Assembly: GCA_028554755.1 (NCBI GenBank)
Contig: JAPTOF010000001.1
Location: 5,376,501 to 5,440,500, forward strand
Origin: Cordia subcordata
Taxonomy: Eukaryota; Streptophyta; Magnoliopsida; Boraginales; Cordiaceae
DNA: 64,000 bases
Direction: 5' to 3'
Shown: in pieces, positions 48,198-63,300 of the stretch
How positions within the stretch are numbered: the first letter of the stretch is position 1
Layout of the letters: each line of letters begins with the position of its first letter
The notes under the pieces: generated by a model
The model's database searches: none
Told to the model about the DNA's origin: nothing
Seen by the model: the letters and a program-made list of their open reading frames with translations, nothing else
Position numbers and translations under genes: made by a program

Positions 48198-51100
48198 TCA
48201 TAATCTCAAAGAGTCTGACAGATCATGATCTAGCTGTGGAACAATGGCAGATGACAATTCTATGTGAGAAACACGAACTGCACCAATAAGCCGCTCTGGC
48301 AACTCATCGGGGGTATTTGCCTGAATAGTGCAAGAACATAAGCATCTAAGTTAGCATACAGTAGCGCAATGCTGATTTCTGAACATTGAATCTGAAGTAC
48401 CACTAATTTACATACCTGTACAAGAAAAGCCATATCTACTACTAGTGTTGTAATAACACCAACTACAAGCCCCAAAACTCCATTTGCCACGGTGGATGAA
48501 CCAATATCAACGTCAATCTACATCAAACAAAAAGTAGAAATAAAAATTGATGCTACCAGCTAAAGAAATCTGATGGTTGATTGGAGAGAGAGCGTGTGGG
48601 TGTGTCTGATGAGCATGCTTGACATTTTCCAACATAAAGTAAATATATTTTTACTTCCAAATATCTGGGAGCCCGGATATAATTGCAATCAACTGCTTTC
48701 CCAAGTAGACAAGGGGTGCTTCCAACACTTTGGCGCACAATCCATGAGCCCTACAAGAACAACAACAGTCATAATCACAGGGAAACACAAAACACAATAT
48801 ACACACTAAGTTTAGAACAGGATGATGCATCACTAGAATAAGACCTGGACAGGACAAAAACTTGAAACTCATAAATATTTTGGGTATTGTTGTATCCATT
48901 AGTAAGGGTAAGATTTAAGGAAAGGAGATGTTCGTTGGGAATGAAAATTGTACTCTTAACATACAGATCCCTCAGAATGCCAAAGATGGGAAGCAACAAA
49001 CATCTTCATAGTTGTAGGTTGGGCAACAAAAGCTAAAGCAGCAGACCACATAATATTTCATAATGGTAACAGGTGTAGATAATCTCATGCTGTTAAAATT
49101 TAACAACATTATCTATCCAAATAAAAAGCGAATACAGAGATGGTAAGAAGTCCATAACCACATGTACTTAATGAAAGACAAAATGATTATGCACAAAGAA
49201 CAACATCATTTATCCAAGAGAACTTAACGACATGCAAAGAGTGCGAATCTATTGATAGAATGGGGGAATGAGTATTAGCATGGTTCAGAATAAGGCTTGT
49301 TGTCGCTCAGTAGTACTGCATTTTCATCCATCTCCTCTTCTGTATAGTATAATCATATTAGAAAATGTGTCATAATACGAAATGACTGACTTCTAGAGAT
49401 ATGGTAGAACACTGATTCTTAATTTCATTGTTGTGCCATACAGATGACTCATATTTGGAAATCATTTGAAAGGCTTCACTTGAAAGGTAGTCTATGTCAG
49501 ACATTTAAGTTTGTGAGCTTGGAAAGAGAACTATGTCAAAAACTTAACTTCTATGAGTTGTTTAGGAGTGTTATTCTCTCCTTGGCAAGAATTGTATGTG
49601 GTCCTCCTATAGTTCACTTATGCAGTATGCAGCAGTCCCAAGTATTAACGTATATTAACAGGAAATCTCATAACTTAGCTGGTTTTGTTTTTTGGTGAAG
49701 ACTTGATACATCTTCCGAGTACATTTACACTATTTCAGATACTGGACCACTAACGAATAAATATTAGTGTATACCTGTGGAGCTACTGCTTGAAAATCAA
49801 ATGTTGGTGCCTCAAAGGCCTTCATTTACAGTTCCAACTACAAGTCCAAATCACCTTTCACTTTTCAGACCCCTTTGGCCAAAATGTTTACTTCAAAGTT
49901 CGAGTTCAGTTGCATAGTCATCCTCATAGATGGTGAGATCAATTGCAGCCTAAAGACTAGAGCAGCCAAATATGGCAAGAATGCTGTTAATAAATTGTGT
50001 TTACTCCTGATCCCGTTTCCTGTTTAAAAATGTTTTTTCACTTCAATGGCATACAGACAACATTAGATAAATTTGTTTCAGTGTCTTACGTGGTTCGGGT
50101 AGCATCTCAATTGTCTTAACTAGAGTTAGCATCAAGCCGAGCCTATACATGTAACAATTATTAACAAATGCCAAAAAGAAAGATTACCTTTGGCACTGAC
50201 GGAATAAGCTTCAATCTACTGTTGCGGAACTCGTCGTCCCCATCAACAAACCGTTGTAAGAGAGATCCAGGTACCAGTTCCTTTGTCATGAAATAGAAAA
50301 CCATGCTGTAGTGTGTTGATCCAGGTACCTATTAGAAGACAACAGTAATCTCTTCGCAAACTTTAAGATGAATTAATCTCAGGTTGAAATCAGTACTGCA
50401 TCAACTTACTTGCAAATTTATCACCAAAGAGAAAAGTCCTTTCTCTGAGGCGACCTGCATAATCAAATACAAATGAAGGTCAATAAACAGTACGATGCAT
50501 CTATAAGAAAACCGGTATGTCTAACATTAAAACAAAGCTGATGTTCATTCTATTCTTGATGGGGTAGCCAAATAAATAAATTTAAGATGACTAGAGAGAT
50601 AAGGACGCTTTCATTATTGGCCAACAAGAAGTTGCTAGGCCCTATTACCAACCCCTGTTACTTCAACTTACAGGCAGAGACCAAAAAGTCCAGGGATCCT
50701 GCAGAGTTCTATGATCACTACTGCAAATAGCTGATCACCAGCTAGAAAACAGTCTACTTGTGTACCCATTTGTAAGCAACACAAGTAACCTTACAGATCA
50801 AACAGACCTTCCCAAAAGGATTTATTTACAGGCTCGTATGACCCATATAGTTTCCTTGATATCAAAAGGTGAATTTTGTGAAGATCACATTATAATCTTA
50901 TAGGCAAACTGATAAAAACAGAAGGCTAGTAGAACAAAGAAATAAACAATTTTCCGTAATTTGGCAGTCATATCATAAGGAATGTGTTTGTCATCTTGTA
51001 AAAGCGAAATTCATAAGCTAAACTGGGAATTGCTAAGACCACTTTGTAGAATAATGCAAAGCTCACATTTGGCATAGTACCAAGGAAAGCAAGTCCATAG

Positions 51101-54100
51101 GGTTTCATAGCTTGTGGCAAGGACATGAACATATCAGTGGTTGAATAATCATTGTAAGTTTCCCCGAGTCAAATATCTTGTGGGTTACACTGTTATGGGA
51201 GGAATTAAGTTCTGCACAAGGCAGTTTTACAGAGAAAGCCGGTGTGGAAATAGAAATCTTAGCTAAGGAAGAAAATGAACATTTGAAAAAACAGACCTGT
51301 GCAGCACAACCACGTCTCCGTGCAACATGATCCATCCTTTTTGTATCTTTGAACCAGTCTACAGCTACAAGATCCATAAGATGTTTACCTGCTGGAACCT
51401 AGAAAACATGTAGCAGATATGAAATTAGAGAAAGCTGACATATTAAGGTGCAACATAAATGAAAGAGTATCTTCAGACAGTAAACAGTGACATTTAAGAC
51501 CTTTGATTTGTCATGGCAAAAGTTCTTGCCACGGACTCTAAAGTTGTTTCCATCAGATATTGTCCAGCAATCACGAGCTTTATCCCGATCATCACGACGA
51601 AGGTTCCCCGAGAAAATGGACAGGTCAATCAGGTCTGCGTGTTCTTCTTCATAGGCTTCAATTTATTAAAAGCACTGACAGTTAGAACTTCGACATAATA
51701 TCCAACAAAAGGAGAATTATTTAATTCTGAATCTCTGAAATCAAGATATAATTAGCACTCTACCAGTTCTCCTCATGTCACTGTCAAGGCTGGATGGCAA
51801 TTCCTGCAAATTTTCCAAATTATATACTTGAAGTGAGAATGGTGGAAAGTTAATTGCAAAACCCACAAGTGCAACTCAAACCTCTTGGTCAGGCACTTGA
51901 AAATCTTCGTCTTCATCAGAGTACTCATCCATCATGACAGTGTTCTTATTGACACCATTTAGTTGATCTGGAGATGGACAACGACGAACAGAAGAATCAC
52001 GTAGTGTAAGACTCCTTTTTGAAGAAACCGAAGCTGATGTCATATTAACCATAACTGGGATTCTTGGAGCAGCTGCCCTTTCATCAGTTTGAGAAAAATA
52101 TTCCCGCAACCCTGCATAAGAAATACCCAGGCAGCCATTCAGTTAATAGATAGTGGCTTATAATGAAGTTTGAAAAAGTGTGAGAAAGCAGAAAATTGCA
52201 ACAGCACATAATTACATTTGAGGACTCCTAGAAATGAAAAAATCAGATTTAAATAAATCTTGTAATGCACTTTACAGAAGAAGTAAACTTAGGACGGGCA
52301 ACACCAGATAAAGTTTGACTTAACTAAACCCTCACGATTCATCAAATACAGTACTATCAGTGGGATAAAGAATGGAAAAACAAGAGAAAAGAAACACCAA
52401 AACAAATAGAATGGAATTCGCAAAAAAGAAGGGGGAAAAAAGGGAAGAAAAAGGAACGAAAATGAAAGAGAGAATGGTCAAGAGAAAAGGAGATAGAAGC
52501 AAATGATGATCATAATACAACAAGAAACAATTTTCTCTGACAATACAACTCAATGAAGAGATAATACATATAATGGTTTTCTCTGACAATAACCAATTAG
52601 ACATAAGAACTTACCAGCAACACTATTTAACATCTGAAGAAGACAATATTGTTGAAATGACGACATATAATTCACTCCCCAACCTTTCAAATCAATCTGC
52701 ATAAGATGTTGAACCTGTGATCTTGGCCTTCCATTGCGAGGTTTCAAAGGAGAAATATTAAACCCTCCACCTGCAGAAGTAAGCACCTGGTGTCTATCAC
52801 AACATATACTCAGAAGTAAACCAAAAACTTCCTGTAACCTTATCCCGTATGCATGTTAGACAATTTAAATTATGAACGTAAGCAAACATGTATTTCTATA
52901 AATTACAGAACAGTTTTTCCAATCATAGAACGGCAAAAGAAAGTAGAATTTTACTCTCAATAAGGGCTCGTACAAATCCAGGTTGTGGGCCACATTTCTC
53001 ATGCTCTCTAGAACGAAACAATACAACTGCATATTCAAGAGGAAAATAAACAAGAAGATTTAACAGAAACAGAACAAAAATTACCAGCAGAATAAACAAG
53101 GAAATGACGTAAATGAAGAGTTACCATAACTCCCATCATCATTTCGACGCCAATAACGAACATAGCAGAGATCACGGGGCCATACAAACCTGCAAGAGCA
53201 TTTAATAGCCTCCATTTAGAGCTAGAAAACAGAATAGAAACATCTACTTTCTTTAGTGAATAAGAGGTCGTTTACCAAATAGCACACAGATAGATTTATA
53301 GTCCTTATCAGCATTATATATTGTGTAAGAGTTATAGTGCTTATCAGCAATTAGATTTCTGCAAGTAATCCCTATCTATGGTAAGAGATCAGAAAAGGTC
53401 ATAATCTCCAGATCAACTCTACTGAAAGTTGCTTCTGGTAAGACCTTCATATCAGATTATACAATATAGCTATAAAACTCACATATACACAGTTCTAATT
53501 TAATATGTACCATATTTCTATCATATGAAAATAAAACCAAGTTAAAGAATCTACCCTAAATCACTAATCCATAATGCATCAACAGCATGGGCCCACCACC
53601 TGCTTTTTGGAAACCACACATTCTTGTTTTCTTCTACAGCTAAGTGGCCATTGAAGTATTGCAAGAAAAGTCACAACATTTAGAGTAAACAGCACCAGAA
53701 GCCATTAAACTTGCATAAAGTTTCAAATTACCCATTAAACTCCTTTAATTCAAAAGCCCACTGGACTAGTTTTTAATCCATTTTTACCCACTTAGTTTTT
53801 CTAGTTAATTTTAACGGATCTCTACTTTTAGTTGGGGAAAATCGCCAACTGCCATATTACTGATATGGTAGGATTTCAAATACTCACTGAACTCTTTTTG
53901 GGCTTCAACTAGCGCACTAAACAAATTGTTTGCTTCATTTTATCTACTCCTTTAGTTTTTTTCACTTAGTTTTCCATTTTTATTAAAATTATCATTTGTC
54001 ACACACTTTCATAAAGGAGCCAAAACTTTTCAACCTAAAACCATTGGACTCTGAAAATATCAAAAGTAGGTTGTGAAATATATAAAAGTATTCAAGCTAC

Positions 54101-57100
54101 ATTAATATTCCACCAAAAAACCTAAAACATCCCAAAAGATGACAAATTGTAAAGCCATGTGCTCATAGTCTATTTAATCATGACCTATGTGCAACCAGTG
54201 GAGGGATATTATGGGTAAAAGTGTGTACTTAGGCGAAAGTTTCAGTGTACCTAAAATCAGGTTACTAGTGATAATTTTGCCTAGACAAAATGGAAACTAA
54301 GTGGAAAAACAAAAAGTGTGGACAAACTACAAGCAAAAATTGTTAGTGCGCGATTTAAGATTAGAAAAAGGCGGAAAAAGGTTTAGTGAGGCATTTTAAA
54401 GTTTGCCCTACTAATAAAGTAAAAAGTGACAATTTTGCTTAGTTAAAGACACAAGTCCATTAGAACTAACTGGCAAAACTAAGGAAGTGGTTGTGAAGAA
54501 ACTAAAAATTAGTCCAATGGGCGATTTGAAACCCCGAGAAAAAGGGTGATTCACTTCATACAAGTTTAGTGGCCTAAAGTGCAATTTATCCTTTATAAAT
54601 GACAAGAAAAGCCATCTTTACATGAATAAAAAGACAAATAGAAGACATGAAAGGTTAGTCCATATTCAGCACTTTGTTTGAAAAATTTTGTTTCCTCTCC
54701 TGAAAGAATGCATTAGAACTTTTGACACTGTTTAAGTATTGCACGGCATCTGCTAACTTGAAATGAATTAGACATCATGAGAGCATAGAAAAGTGAGTTC
54801 ATTACTAGAAGAAGATTTTACATAGGGAACCAGTCTAGTTGAAGTGTGTGATAAAGTATTGCCGTGTGCCCATCTACCTCCTCAACTAGGCTACCATACT
54901 GGAAAGTGCAATCCCACCTGTGTAAAATACAAGAATTATCAAAATAAGAATGTCAGAATTGTCAGAACTTCTATATGGTACAATAATATGAAATAAATTA
55001 AGGTAGATTAACCAGAAAAAAGAACATTTGCCACAACCTGATATATGACCCTTAAGACCTCAACAAGTGAAAGGTTAGTTTAGAAAGAGCAAAAATCTTA
55101 ATATACAACAGCATCCCTATCCTAGAGTTTCCTGAGAGAGAAACCTTGGCATTTTTGGAGTGCTTACACTTTAGCAATCTTCCCAGTCCTTATATGTTAG
55201 ACCCTCATCCAATCAGAACACAAATACCATGAAGGCATCCCCATTACAAATATGTCTAAACACTTCACATCATGATCTAACCATTTATACCTCAGCTTTG
55301 GAAGATAACAGGCCAAACACTAGTTTGTACAATAAACTTTTCTCTGTGCTCGGTGACCAGCAGTAGAAGACAGAGAAGTCAAAGCAGAATTTACAAATAA
55401 ATAATTAACAACACTTACTCAAATCGTGTTGCATCCATGCTCATTACAAGTTCAAATATTTCCTCACAGCTTGCTTCGACAACACCCACAGCTTTCATTG
55501 CTCTACTACAGCTCTTTGGCTGCATAAAGAAACTGTAAACAATGAATTTGCCACATCCTACTACTCAGCTAACACAACTTTGACTGTTTCACACATGCAG
55601 CAAAAAGGGAAAAGGGAACAAGAGAATCAGAGAAAAGCATTAGCACGCAGAGATAAATTCTTACAAGAAGATCAACATCCAGAAGCTCCTCAAAAATCCG
55701 AAGCCCTGGCATCATTCACATATAAACAAATGTTATCATTCAGGGCAGAAGAAATGCATCCGAACTTTACCTAGCAAAAAACACGCATCCAATCTTTCAA
55801 TCTGAACTTTCAGATCACCAATAAATTGACAAACCATTTTGACATTGAAGCAGGCGCCAATACTTTCTAGAAAAAGCATGATTGTTATTGCTTTGGTTCG
55901 CCAAATCAGAGTCTAATTCCTTTGTCCAGTCGAATATAGACTCAGGAGGGCCTGCAACATGAAAATTGGTGATAAACATCCAGTTAGAAACAAAGTGTAA
56001 ATCCACTAGGAGCTAGAGACAATAAAAAATCCAAGGGAAAACAATGAGGAAGCTGGACACAAACCATTTCCAATTGTTGTTCTACGTAACAGACTTGGAC
56101 GAGAATCCTCTTCATCCTCTGCAGCACTAAACCTACAGCAAGAGAAGAGCAATAGAATGAGAGAAGAGCATAAGTAATCAACTTGAAGAGAAAGTAATTT
56201 GGAGATAACATGCAATTACGTATGTGCTACTACATAATTCATTGTATAGGTATTTTGCCAATCACCTGCATTCATCAGAACATGATGAATTAGGAAGACA
56301 TAATAACAGTCTTTCAAACATATTAATACCAGGCCAATTGTAATACACAACACAGCCACATGGAAATACCCGCAAAGTATATTATATAGCATATAATATT
56401 GAGAATTCGCTTCATCACAATCAGCAAGATATATTGCTGACTCGATTAATTCTTAAGATTTAGGTAAAAATACAAAACAAGCAAACATCTAATATACACA
56501 ACTACAAACAAAAGCATCAAATTAGGTGAAGAATAGCTAGACCAGAAGTCCAACTATCTTAGAAGCAAAAGTGCATGTCTAGCTCAAATAGCCAAACAAA
56601 GAAGGCCCTAGCATGCAGAGGAACTCAGCAGCAGAACTGTCATCAAATGTTGAAGAACTCTCAAATTATAATTGAGAAAGCTGAACAATGTTCACAAAAA
56701 AACTGAAGAATAGAAGCTCCCATTCCTCTTTTATTAAGGATCAATCAGTCTATGCCCTTATGATACAACTTGTCAGTTCATGGCATATATATAACAATTT
56801 CTGGGAAAGCATGCACTCTGCCACTTTTCCTTTTTACTAAAATTTCTTTCTTTTCATATTCAGTTTTTCAAATATTCATAAATATACAGGAAATCACAGG
56901 TAGTGAACAATTTATCTAGCCAGAAGAAAGCTAAACTCAATGCCTTAGGAGGTGCATGGACCAGTGTTCATGGATCCAATTGTTGCTTGAGCTTGGAGCT
57001 CTTACTTTTAAACACTATTACACTAGTACCAACGGTAGCTTAGACTCTCAACTGCTAGGCGGAGAAAGCATGCAAGACCTAACCATAAGCAGGCAAGCAA

Positions 57101-60100
57101 AATAGAAGTTATCAGAATTGCCACATGATCACCAAAGTTAACAACCCAAATTTCTATGCAATCCCTCTGGGGACTCTGGCCTGGCAAGTTAAAACCTGTA
57201 AGGTTATATACCATCTTGTAGGCTATTCATTGGTCTAGCTGCGGCATGTCAGAACTTTTACACCTTGTTATCTCTAATGCTGATACACAAGTATGAATGC
57301 TTTCATACCTAGTTCTACCTTTTTCCATAAGTTGACTGACTCAAAATGCCTCAGGAACAACTCCTTCTGTGGACCTAGCTTTCAAACTTTGCAAACTTCC
57401 ACATCATCTAGCTCTATTAATCCATTTTCGAGGTGCATGACATATAAAGTTCACAAAGATCCATTACCAAGACGATACATATGAATAATTGTAATCTTTA
57501 TTTCAAAAATAAAATTTATTATGTAGGACCTAGGAACACCTACCTTAAAATAGATCAGTCAAAATAAGTTAGAGATGTACAGAAATAATACAACTTTCCA
57601 GAAAAACAAAGTTTTCACTAGCATTAACAAGATAGTAGATGAGAAACGTAACAGTAGATTATACCACTTACTGGCTCTCATGGTCTGATGAGGAAGACTT
57701 TCTTCCACAATCCATTCCAGATTTATATTCAAAAGAATGATATTTGTTGCCATTGGCAGGTTGTGATTCTTGATGCTGCAAAAGATGAACATGCCATCAG
57801 CTCCATTAGAATCCAAGCATACAGTTTGACAGAGAAACATGACTATACAACCAGATACCAACATTAAGAGTTTCAGCACTGAACTCCACAACAGGCATGA
57901 AGAACAGAGCACGGGTAAGAAAAGATTAACAATAAGAAACAATAAGTGGATGAGGATAAAACCTGATCAATAACAGACTCAATTTTCTCCTTCCAAATCA
58001 ATGCTTCCTGGATGTTAAAAGCTGCCATCTGGAAAAGGATACATCATTAATACAAATGGATACCATCTCAAAATTAAAATAAGAGCAGTCAAGTTGAAAT
58101 GCATTCTGGAATTTGAAAGAGAGAGTACAACATTAGTGCAGCAAAGTCAAATAAAGTACAATTGAACTATTTGCAATTTACTCATAGAAAATATATATTA
58201 GAGCCTCTTCTATCTATATTGGTTGCTTTGGTGATATTTAATGAACTAAATCATGCTCATTTAATTTAAAGAGGAGAAGGAAGAGGAGGAGAAGGAAGAG
58301 GAGGAGAAGAAGAAGAAGAAGAAGAAGAAGAAGACATAATGCAGTACAGCATTTAACACATTACAGGTGTCAACAGGGAGTATGAAATTGAACAATCAAA
58401 CCAACCGAAAAAATCACAAACTAAGAATGCAGCCTTAAAGGATCAGTTGACAATCCATGCACAATATTGACCTTGTCAACTAAGGGGAAAAAATAATGAA
58501 ACGGTTAAAACTTAATAATGGATGATATAACCCTGATGGAAAACCACGCACCATTGTAAGTCCCATTGTAGCCAAAACAATTAATATAACTCCCTCCCAA
58601 TTTAATCCTAGCAGGGTGCATCAGAACAATGCAATAGTTGATACCAAACCAGAGTGCTATTGTCATTTTTGTAGGAGAGAGATATATTCACTATTACATT
58701 AGAGGGGAATAACATTCCCAGTAATTCTCAAGTGCATCAGAAAGATTGTATATTGAAATCAGTTAGGCAATAACATAATGAGAAGAGAAACAAACTTTTA
58801 CTTGCAGAGCAGATACATAAAACAACTTTTGAAAATAGTCTCTATGTCACAAAGGAAAAAGTATGACAATCACCCACCGTAATTCGATGGTACTTCTCTT
58901 TCTTGTTGTAAACTGATAGAACATAAACCATCTGCAAGAAACAAAATGTAAGGTCAAAGAACAAAAAAATGAGAACAAACAAGTGCCATATTATAGTCCG
59001 CTATAGGAGATATTACGAAATGAACGCGACTACCGAATATCATGATAATGGATTCAATTTTGAACAAGAAATATTGTCTTGCTAAGTCCAGATGGACATA
59101 TTTTAGCCCAGCAACGGAGCCTGCTCCCCAAAACATAAGAAAAGAAGATTTTGACTTATGTAATTTCTTAATTATGTTATGAGGAGGTAGGGGAATCAGG
59201 AAGATTTGGTGTAGGAGATGAACATGGCAGCATCCTTCTACATAAACATCAAGAATCAACCAAGAGGAAGATAAACAAAACGCTAGAATGCCAGTAATTT
59301 GTTTCACAAAACAACTGCTTCCCAGCATAGGTGTCCAATATCTCAGAAAACAAGAAAACAAGAAACCATCCCCCTGTAGTTATATTCTTCTACTCTCCAA
59401 ATGTCAATCCTGGCCAAAACTTAAGAAAATCAAACCAGTAGCTGAAACAGTAAAGTTCCATTATTTTCTCTTTGGCAATGGCTTTATGTCTGAATACAAT
59501 AGCCATATAGAACCTATCAAAATACAGCATTGAGGGTTCCAGTAACTCAAGCAGAATAGAAATATCGAAGATTCTGCTACCTATTCTCACAAAACAAGCA
59601 ACCGTGCATGCCGATAATCACAATTGTGTCCTAAAATAAATCCATACCCAAAATGGTCTTACATGACTGGTTCACCAATTTATACGTTTCTAACAACTAG
59701 ATAGTAAGAATAGGCGAACTGCCTAGTTCAACGCTTCAAATAATCCCCATTGTCAAACATAAGAGCCCATAACACAAAAATTCACGCTAAAAAGTAAAGT
59801 AAGAAAGAAAAAAAAATACAGCTCACATGTCCATGATGAGTCTTCAAGCCTCGATCCTCCACCCTACAATTGCCATCTATAAGAAGGGTCTTGAGTGGGA
59901 CCTATTCATGGGAAATTGCAAGTCAGTTCTCAAAACTTGTTCTCTTTTTCATCTACATGATAATAAATTCTTAAACCCCATATTTAAAATTCCAAGAGTC
60001 TAAACCATGTAGCCACATATGAAGATGCCAATTTATTATATTTTTTTAAAATCTGATCACATTGCAGGTAACCGTTACTAGCTTTCACAAGCAGATTTTG

Positions 60101-60390
60101 ATTCTACTAGAAGGCACATGTTCTACAAATGGCTATTTGAGAAAGTACCCAAAAATTCATTTTAATCAAACTTTCCTACAAAATTATACAAGGTAATATC
60201 AAACAATAAACAGGGAAATCAGATTAAACTAATCGAATTTCATAACAATTACCACATTGTCCTGAGGCTTCCTCTTGTAATAAGCCAACAACCGAGTCTC
60301 GAGCACAAAATACCTCATATGAATAAACGATCGCCCTATCTTCCTCCTCCCATACCTCACCATCCACCCCTCATAAACCACTTTCGACAT
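48198..60390 (-). CDS. EDR2: ENHANCED DISEASE RESISTANCE 2 (PH-START-DUF1336 protein)
   Basis: A lipid-binding negative regulator of salicylate-dependent defence and cell death; in Arabidopsis it is found at ER, plasma membrane and endosomes. Exons in gene order: 60253-60390, 59827-59901, 58878-58931, 57963-58028, 57672-57775, 56065-56132, 55835-55951, 55665-55705, 55419-55519, 54822-54917, 53125-53189, 52955-53026, 52615-52770, 51882-52111, 51764-51803, 51501-51655, 51297-51398, 50410-50454, 50188-50328, 48655-48750, 48416-48517, 48198-48320. They total 2187 bases, 728 residues, all phases consistent. PH domain is at about residues 3-112 (MSKVVYEGWMVRYGRRK), START at about 180-390 (FEELLDVDLLPKSCSRAMKA, LDWFPMFVWPRDLCYVRYWR), an acidic linker near 445-461, and EDR2_C/DUF1336 at about 485-715, with a hydrophobic stretch near 664-688. 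Very like remembered Arabidopsis EDR2 and close to its length. Start is the conserved MSKVVYEGW. Confidence 0.95.
58271..58335 (+). repeat. Purine (GAA/GAG)n tract in EDR2 intron 3
   Basis: GGAGAAGGAAGAGGAGGAG repeats and then runs into pure (GAA)n. On the EDR2 sense strand this is a polypyrimidine (TTC)n tract about 240-310 bases before the exon 4 acceptor. Confidence 0.9.
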
Positions 60391-63300
60391 CTTGAATTTT
60401 CCTCCCGCTATAAAACTACTTTCTCTTCTTTTTCTTTTTTCAAATTTATCAGCTGATCTTCACAAACTAATGCACAAAAAACCTCTCTTTTTAGCTAAAT
60501 CACAAAAACCTCTCTTGCACACAAAATTTCCAAAAAAAAACAAAATAAAAAATTCTCGAAATTTCCGGAAGCTCAGAATCAAACTCCTCACTTCCGCCAA
60601 ATTAAATTCAAGAAAAAACCTAACCGACTTGATCAATCACTACAGCAGAAGCTTCCAATCTTCCAAACTCAAGAAGCGCTTAAACTTCACTCCTTAATTC
60701 GAAAACCTTGTCAAAAATTCAAACAAAAAATAAACAACTACACTTCAACTACGATCCACCTCCCCTCAATTCTCTGCAAACAAAATAGAAAACAAATAAA
60801 CAAATAATTAGAAGTGACAATATTAGTAAAAAGTGCGAAGACGTACTTTGCGAATACACACACACACACATACAAAAACATAAAATAAAAAAAAACTAAT
60901 AAACTAAAGAGAGAAAATACAAATACATTTTGAATGTAGATGCGACCTCAAAAGCACGTATAATTATTAAACATACATACATACATATAATATAGCTGTA
61001 GCGTGTATAGGAAGAGAGAGAAAGATACAATTGGCACGTTCATGTAGGTGACTTTAAAGGCGCTGTACATGTGTATCTGAACGCGTGCTTACATATATCT
61101 AATCTTTACACATATATAAATAAGTATATATATAAATATATATATATATATTTTTTGATATAGATATAGAGAGAGATAGAGAGTTTACACGATCTACGCC
61201 ACAGCAACACACGCAGAAAAAAATGGCCGGCGAGTATATATAATAGAGAGAGAAAATGTGTGCGTGTGTGTGAGAGAGAGAGAGAGGTACGAGAGAGAGG
61301 AAAAATGTTGAACGCTGTGGGATTATCAAAGAAATTTTTTTTGCTTTTCTTTTTCTGTACTGATGAAAACATAATAGTTGTTAAAATAATTAAAAAAAAA
61401 AGGTATACTTAAAATGGTTAAGTGGAAGAAAGGAAGTGTCTTTGTCTTGGGGAACTTTCTTCAACTTTACTGGTACTTCCATGGTATACAACTTTAAATG
61501 GAGTTTGATTCGAATATATTACATGTAGTTGAGGTTTGGTTTGTTTCTTTAAGTTTGGTTTGGATCCATTTTTCCTAAAATTACATTTTTATAATTTTTT
61601 AAAAAAGTACTATTGGCGCTAAAAAAGAAATTGAGTGTTTTACAGAGTTTTTTTTTAAGTCATAATATAATTTTTATAGTAAGAATGTTTTTTTTATAAA
61701 AAAAAATCAATCCAAACAGACCTTTCGTGAATTAAGTGATATATCTAATAGGGTCAAGATTAATGTAATTTTAGAAATATTCGATTTTGAAGTTTTCACC
61801 TCTTATTTGATTCCCAAGTTTAAATAAGCTTTTTTTTTTTTTTGCAAACTAACTTTGTTAATTTATGAAACTTGGCAAGTTTTAACTTGTATTAACTAAG
61901 GGGAAATAAAGAAATATTAATAATTATATGGTATATTTGAGTTAAGAAAAGAAAAATAAAAAAAGTCGAGAGCCTTTTGTGACAACTCAAAATGAAAAGA
62001 TAAACCAAAAATATAAGACAAATAATAAGGTACATATTGCCATATTGGTTGAGTGAATAAAGATTGAGGTCAAGTTCAAGTCGATATTTCTCCGCCAACA
62101 TCATAAACTTATGTCCAAATTTGACTTGATAAATTCATGGAGGGTAATCAATTAAAAATGCGACCGACTCATTGTTAATCAACTTCAACGTATATCAACT
62201 TGCTGCATGCAGTAAATTCTTCCTGATAGCCTATTTGTAATAGACTTTTGACAAATATGTGTATGATATATTAAAAATTCTATTTGGTCTAATTTAAGTT
62301 GAAATGTTAAAATAATTTGATTAAAATACCTTAAACGTCTGATAAAATTTTATTAACATCTCTATGTCTCAATAAGATATAACTAGTTTAAAATCTATCT
62401 TAAAATAAGAAATACTCTTAATATGGTCATAATAATTTATAACACTACTATTATACAAGACTTGCGTATGAGATAAATGTCTTATTTTAAGGTTATTCCA
62501 TACACAATATAAGGAACTTTAGTTGGTAAGATTTATGAGCAAATTGATCTCGATTGCTTTTTTCTTTTTGGGGTTAAACCCCCACTTCTAAAGAGAGATA
62601 GTCTCAACTCTCAACCAATCTAGTTATCCGTTAGTCTCAAATTCATCTTGATTACTTCTCATTTGATTAGGGGCATGTTTTAGATATGTCTTGATAATTA
62701 TATCTATTTATTTATTATATTAATATAGTTACTACTACATTCATTTTTTTCTCTGTGAATTTTTTACTACTTCTAAATTTATGATACGCTTTAGCAATAC
62801 CATCCGTTGGATTAATCCTCACCAATGGTCTAGAATTTGGGCCCAATTTAGTAGTTATCCCCTTACTGCATCTCTATTGTTTTGGCCCCAATTACAATTT
62901 ATTTCCTTCTCTAATTATCCTATCACTCAACCCTGTTGCGACTTAAAATTTCTTTTTTTTTCTAATTTACAATTCTTATTAACATTCATTGTTTATAAAT
63001 AACAAATAATCTTCTTTTTAAGATTATTGAAATATTTTATAAGTGTATACATATATGCATGTATGTACACACATATACAAATATATATTTATCTATATAT
63101 ATAATTACTTTTATAACTCATCCCGCAGGACATGGAAAAAAACCTAGTTAGCTCTCAATATTAAAAGTCAAGGTATGATTCCTCATACTTTGTAGAAGTT
63201 GTCATTGGGGTAAAGCACATACAAGGGAACAATTTTTTGTGAATATTAATTTTGATATAAAAGTTTAAATTAAACAAATTTAAAACAGTCACGCACACAC

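Noticed and set aside
57559..59361. Minus-strand open frames of 127-135 codons inside EDR2
   Set aside because: They are mostly intron sequence read through; the supported exons are short segments (57672-57775, 57963-58028, 58878-58931) with matching phases.
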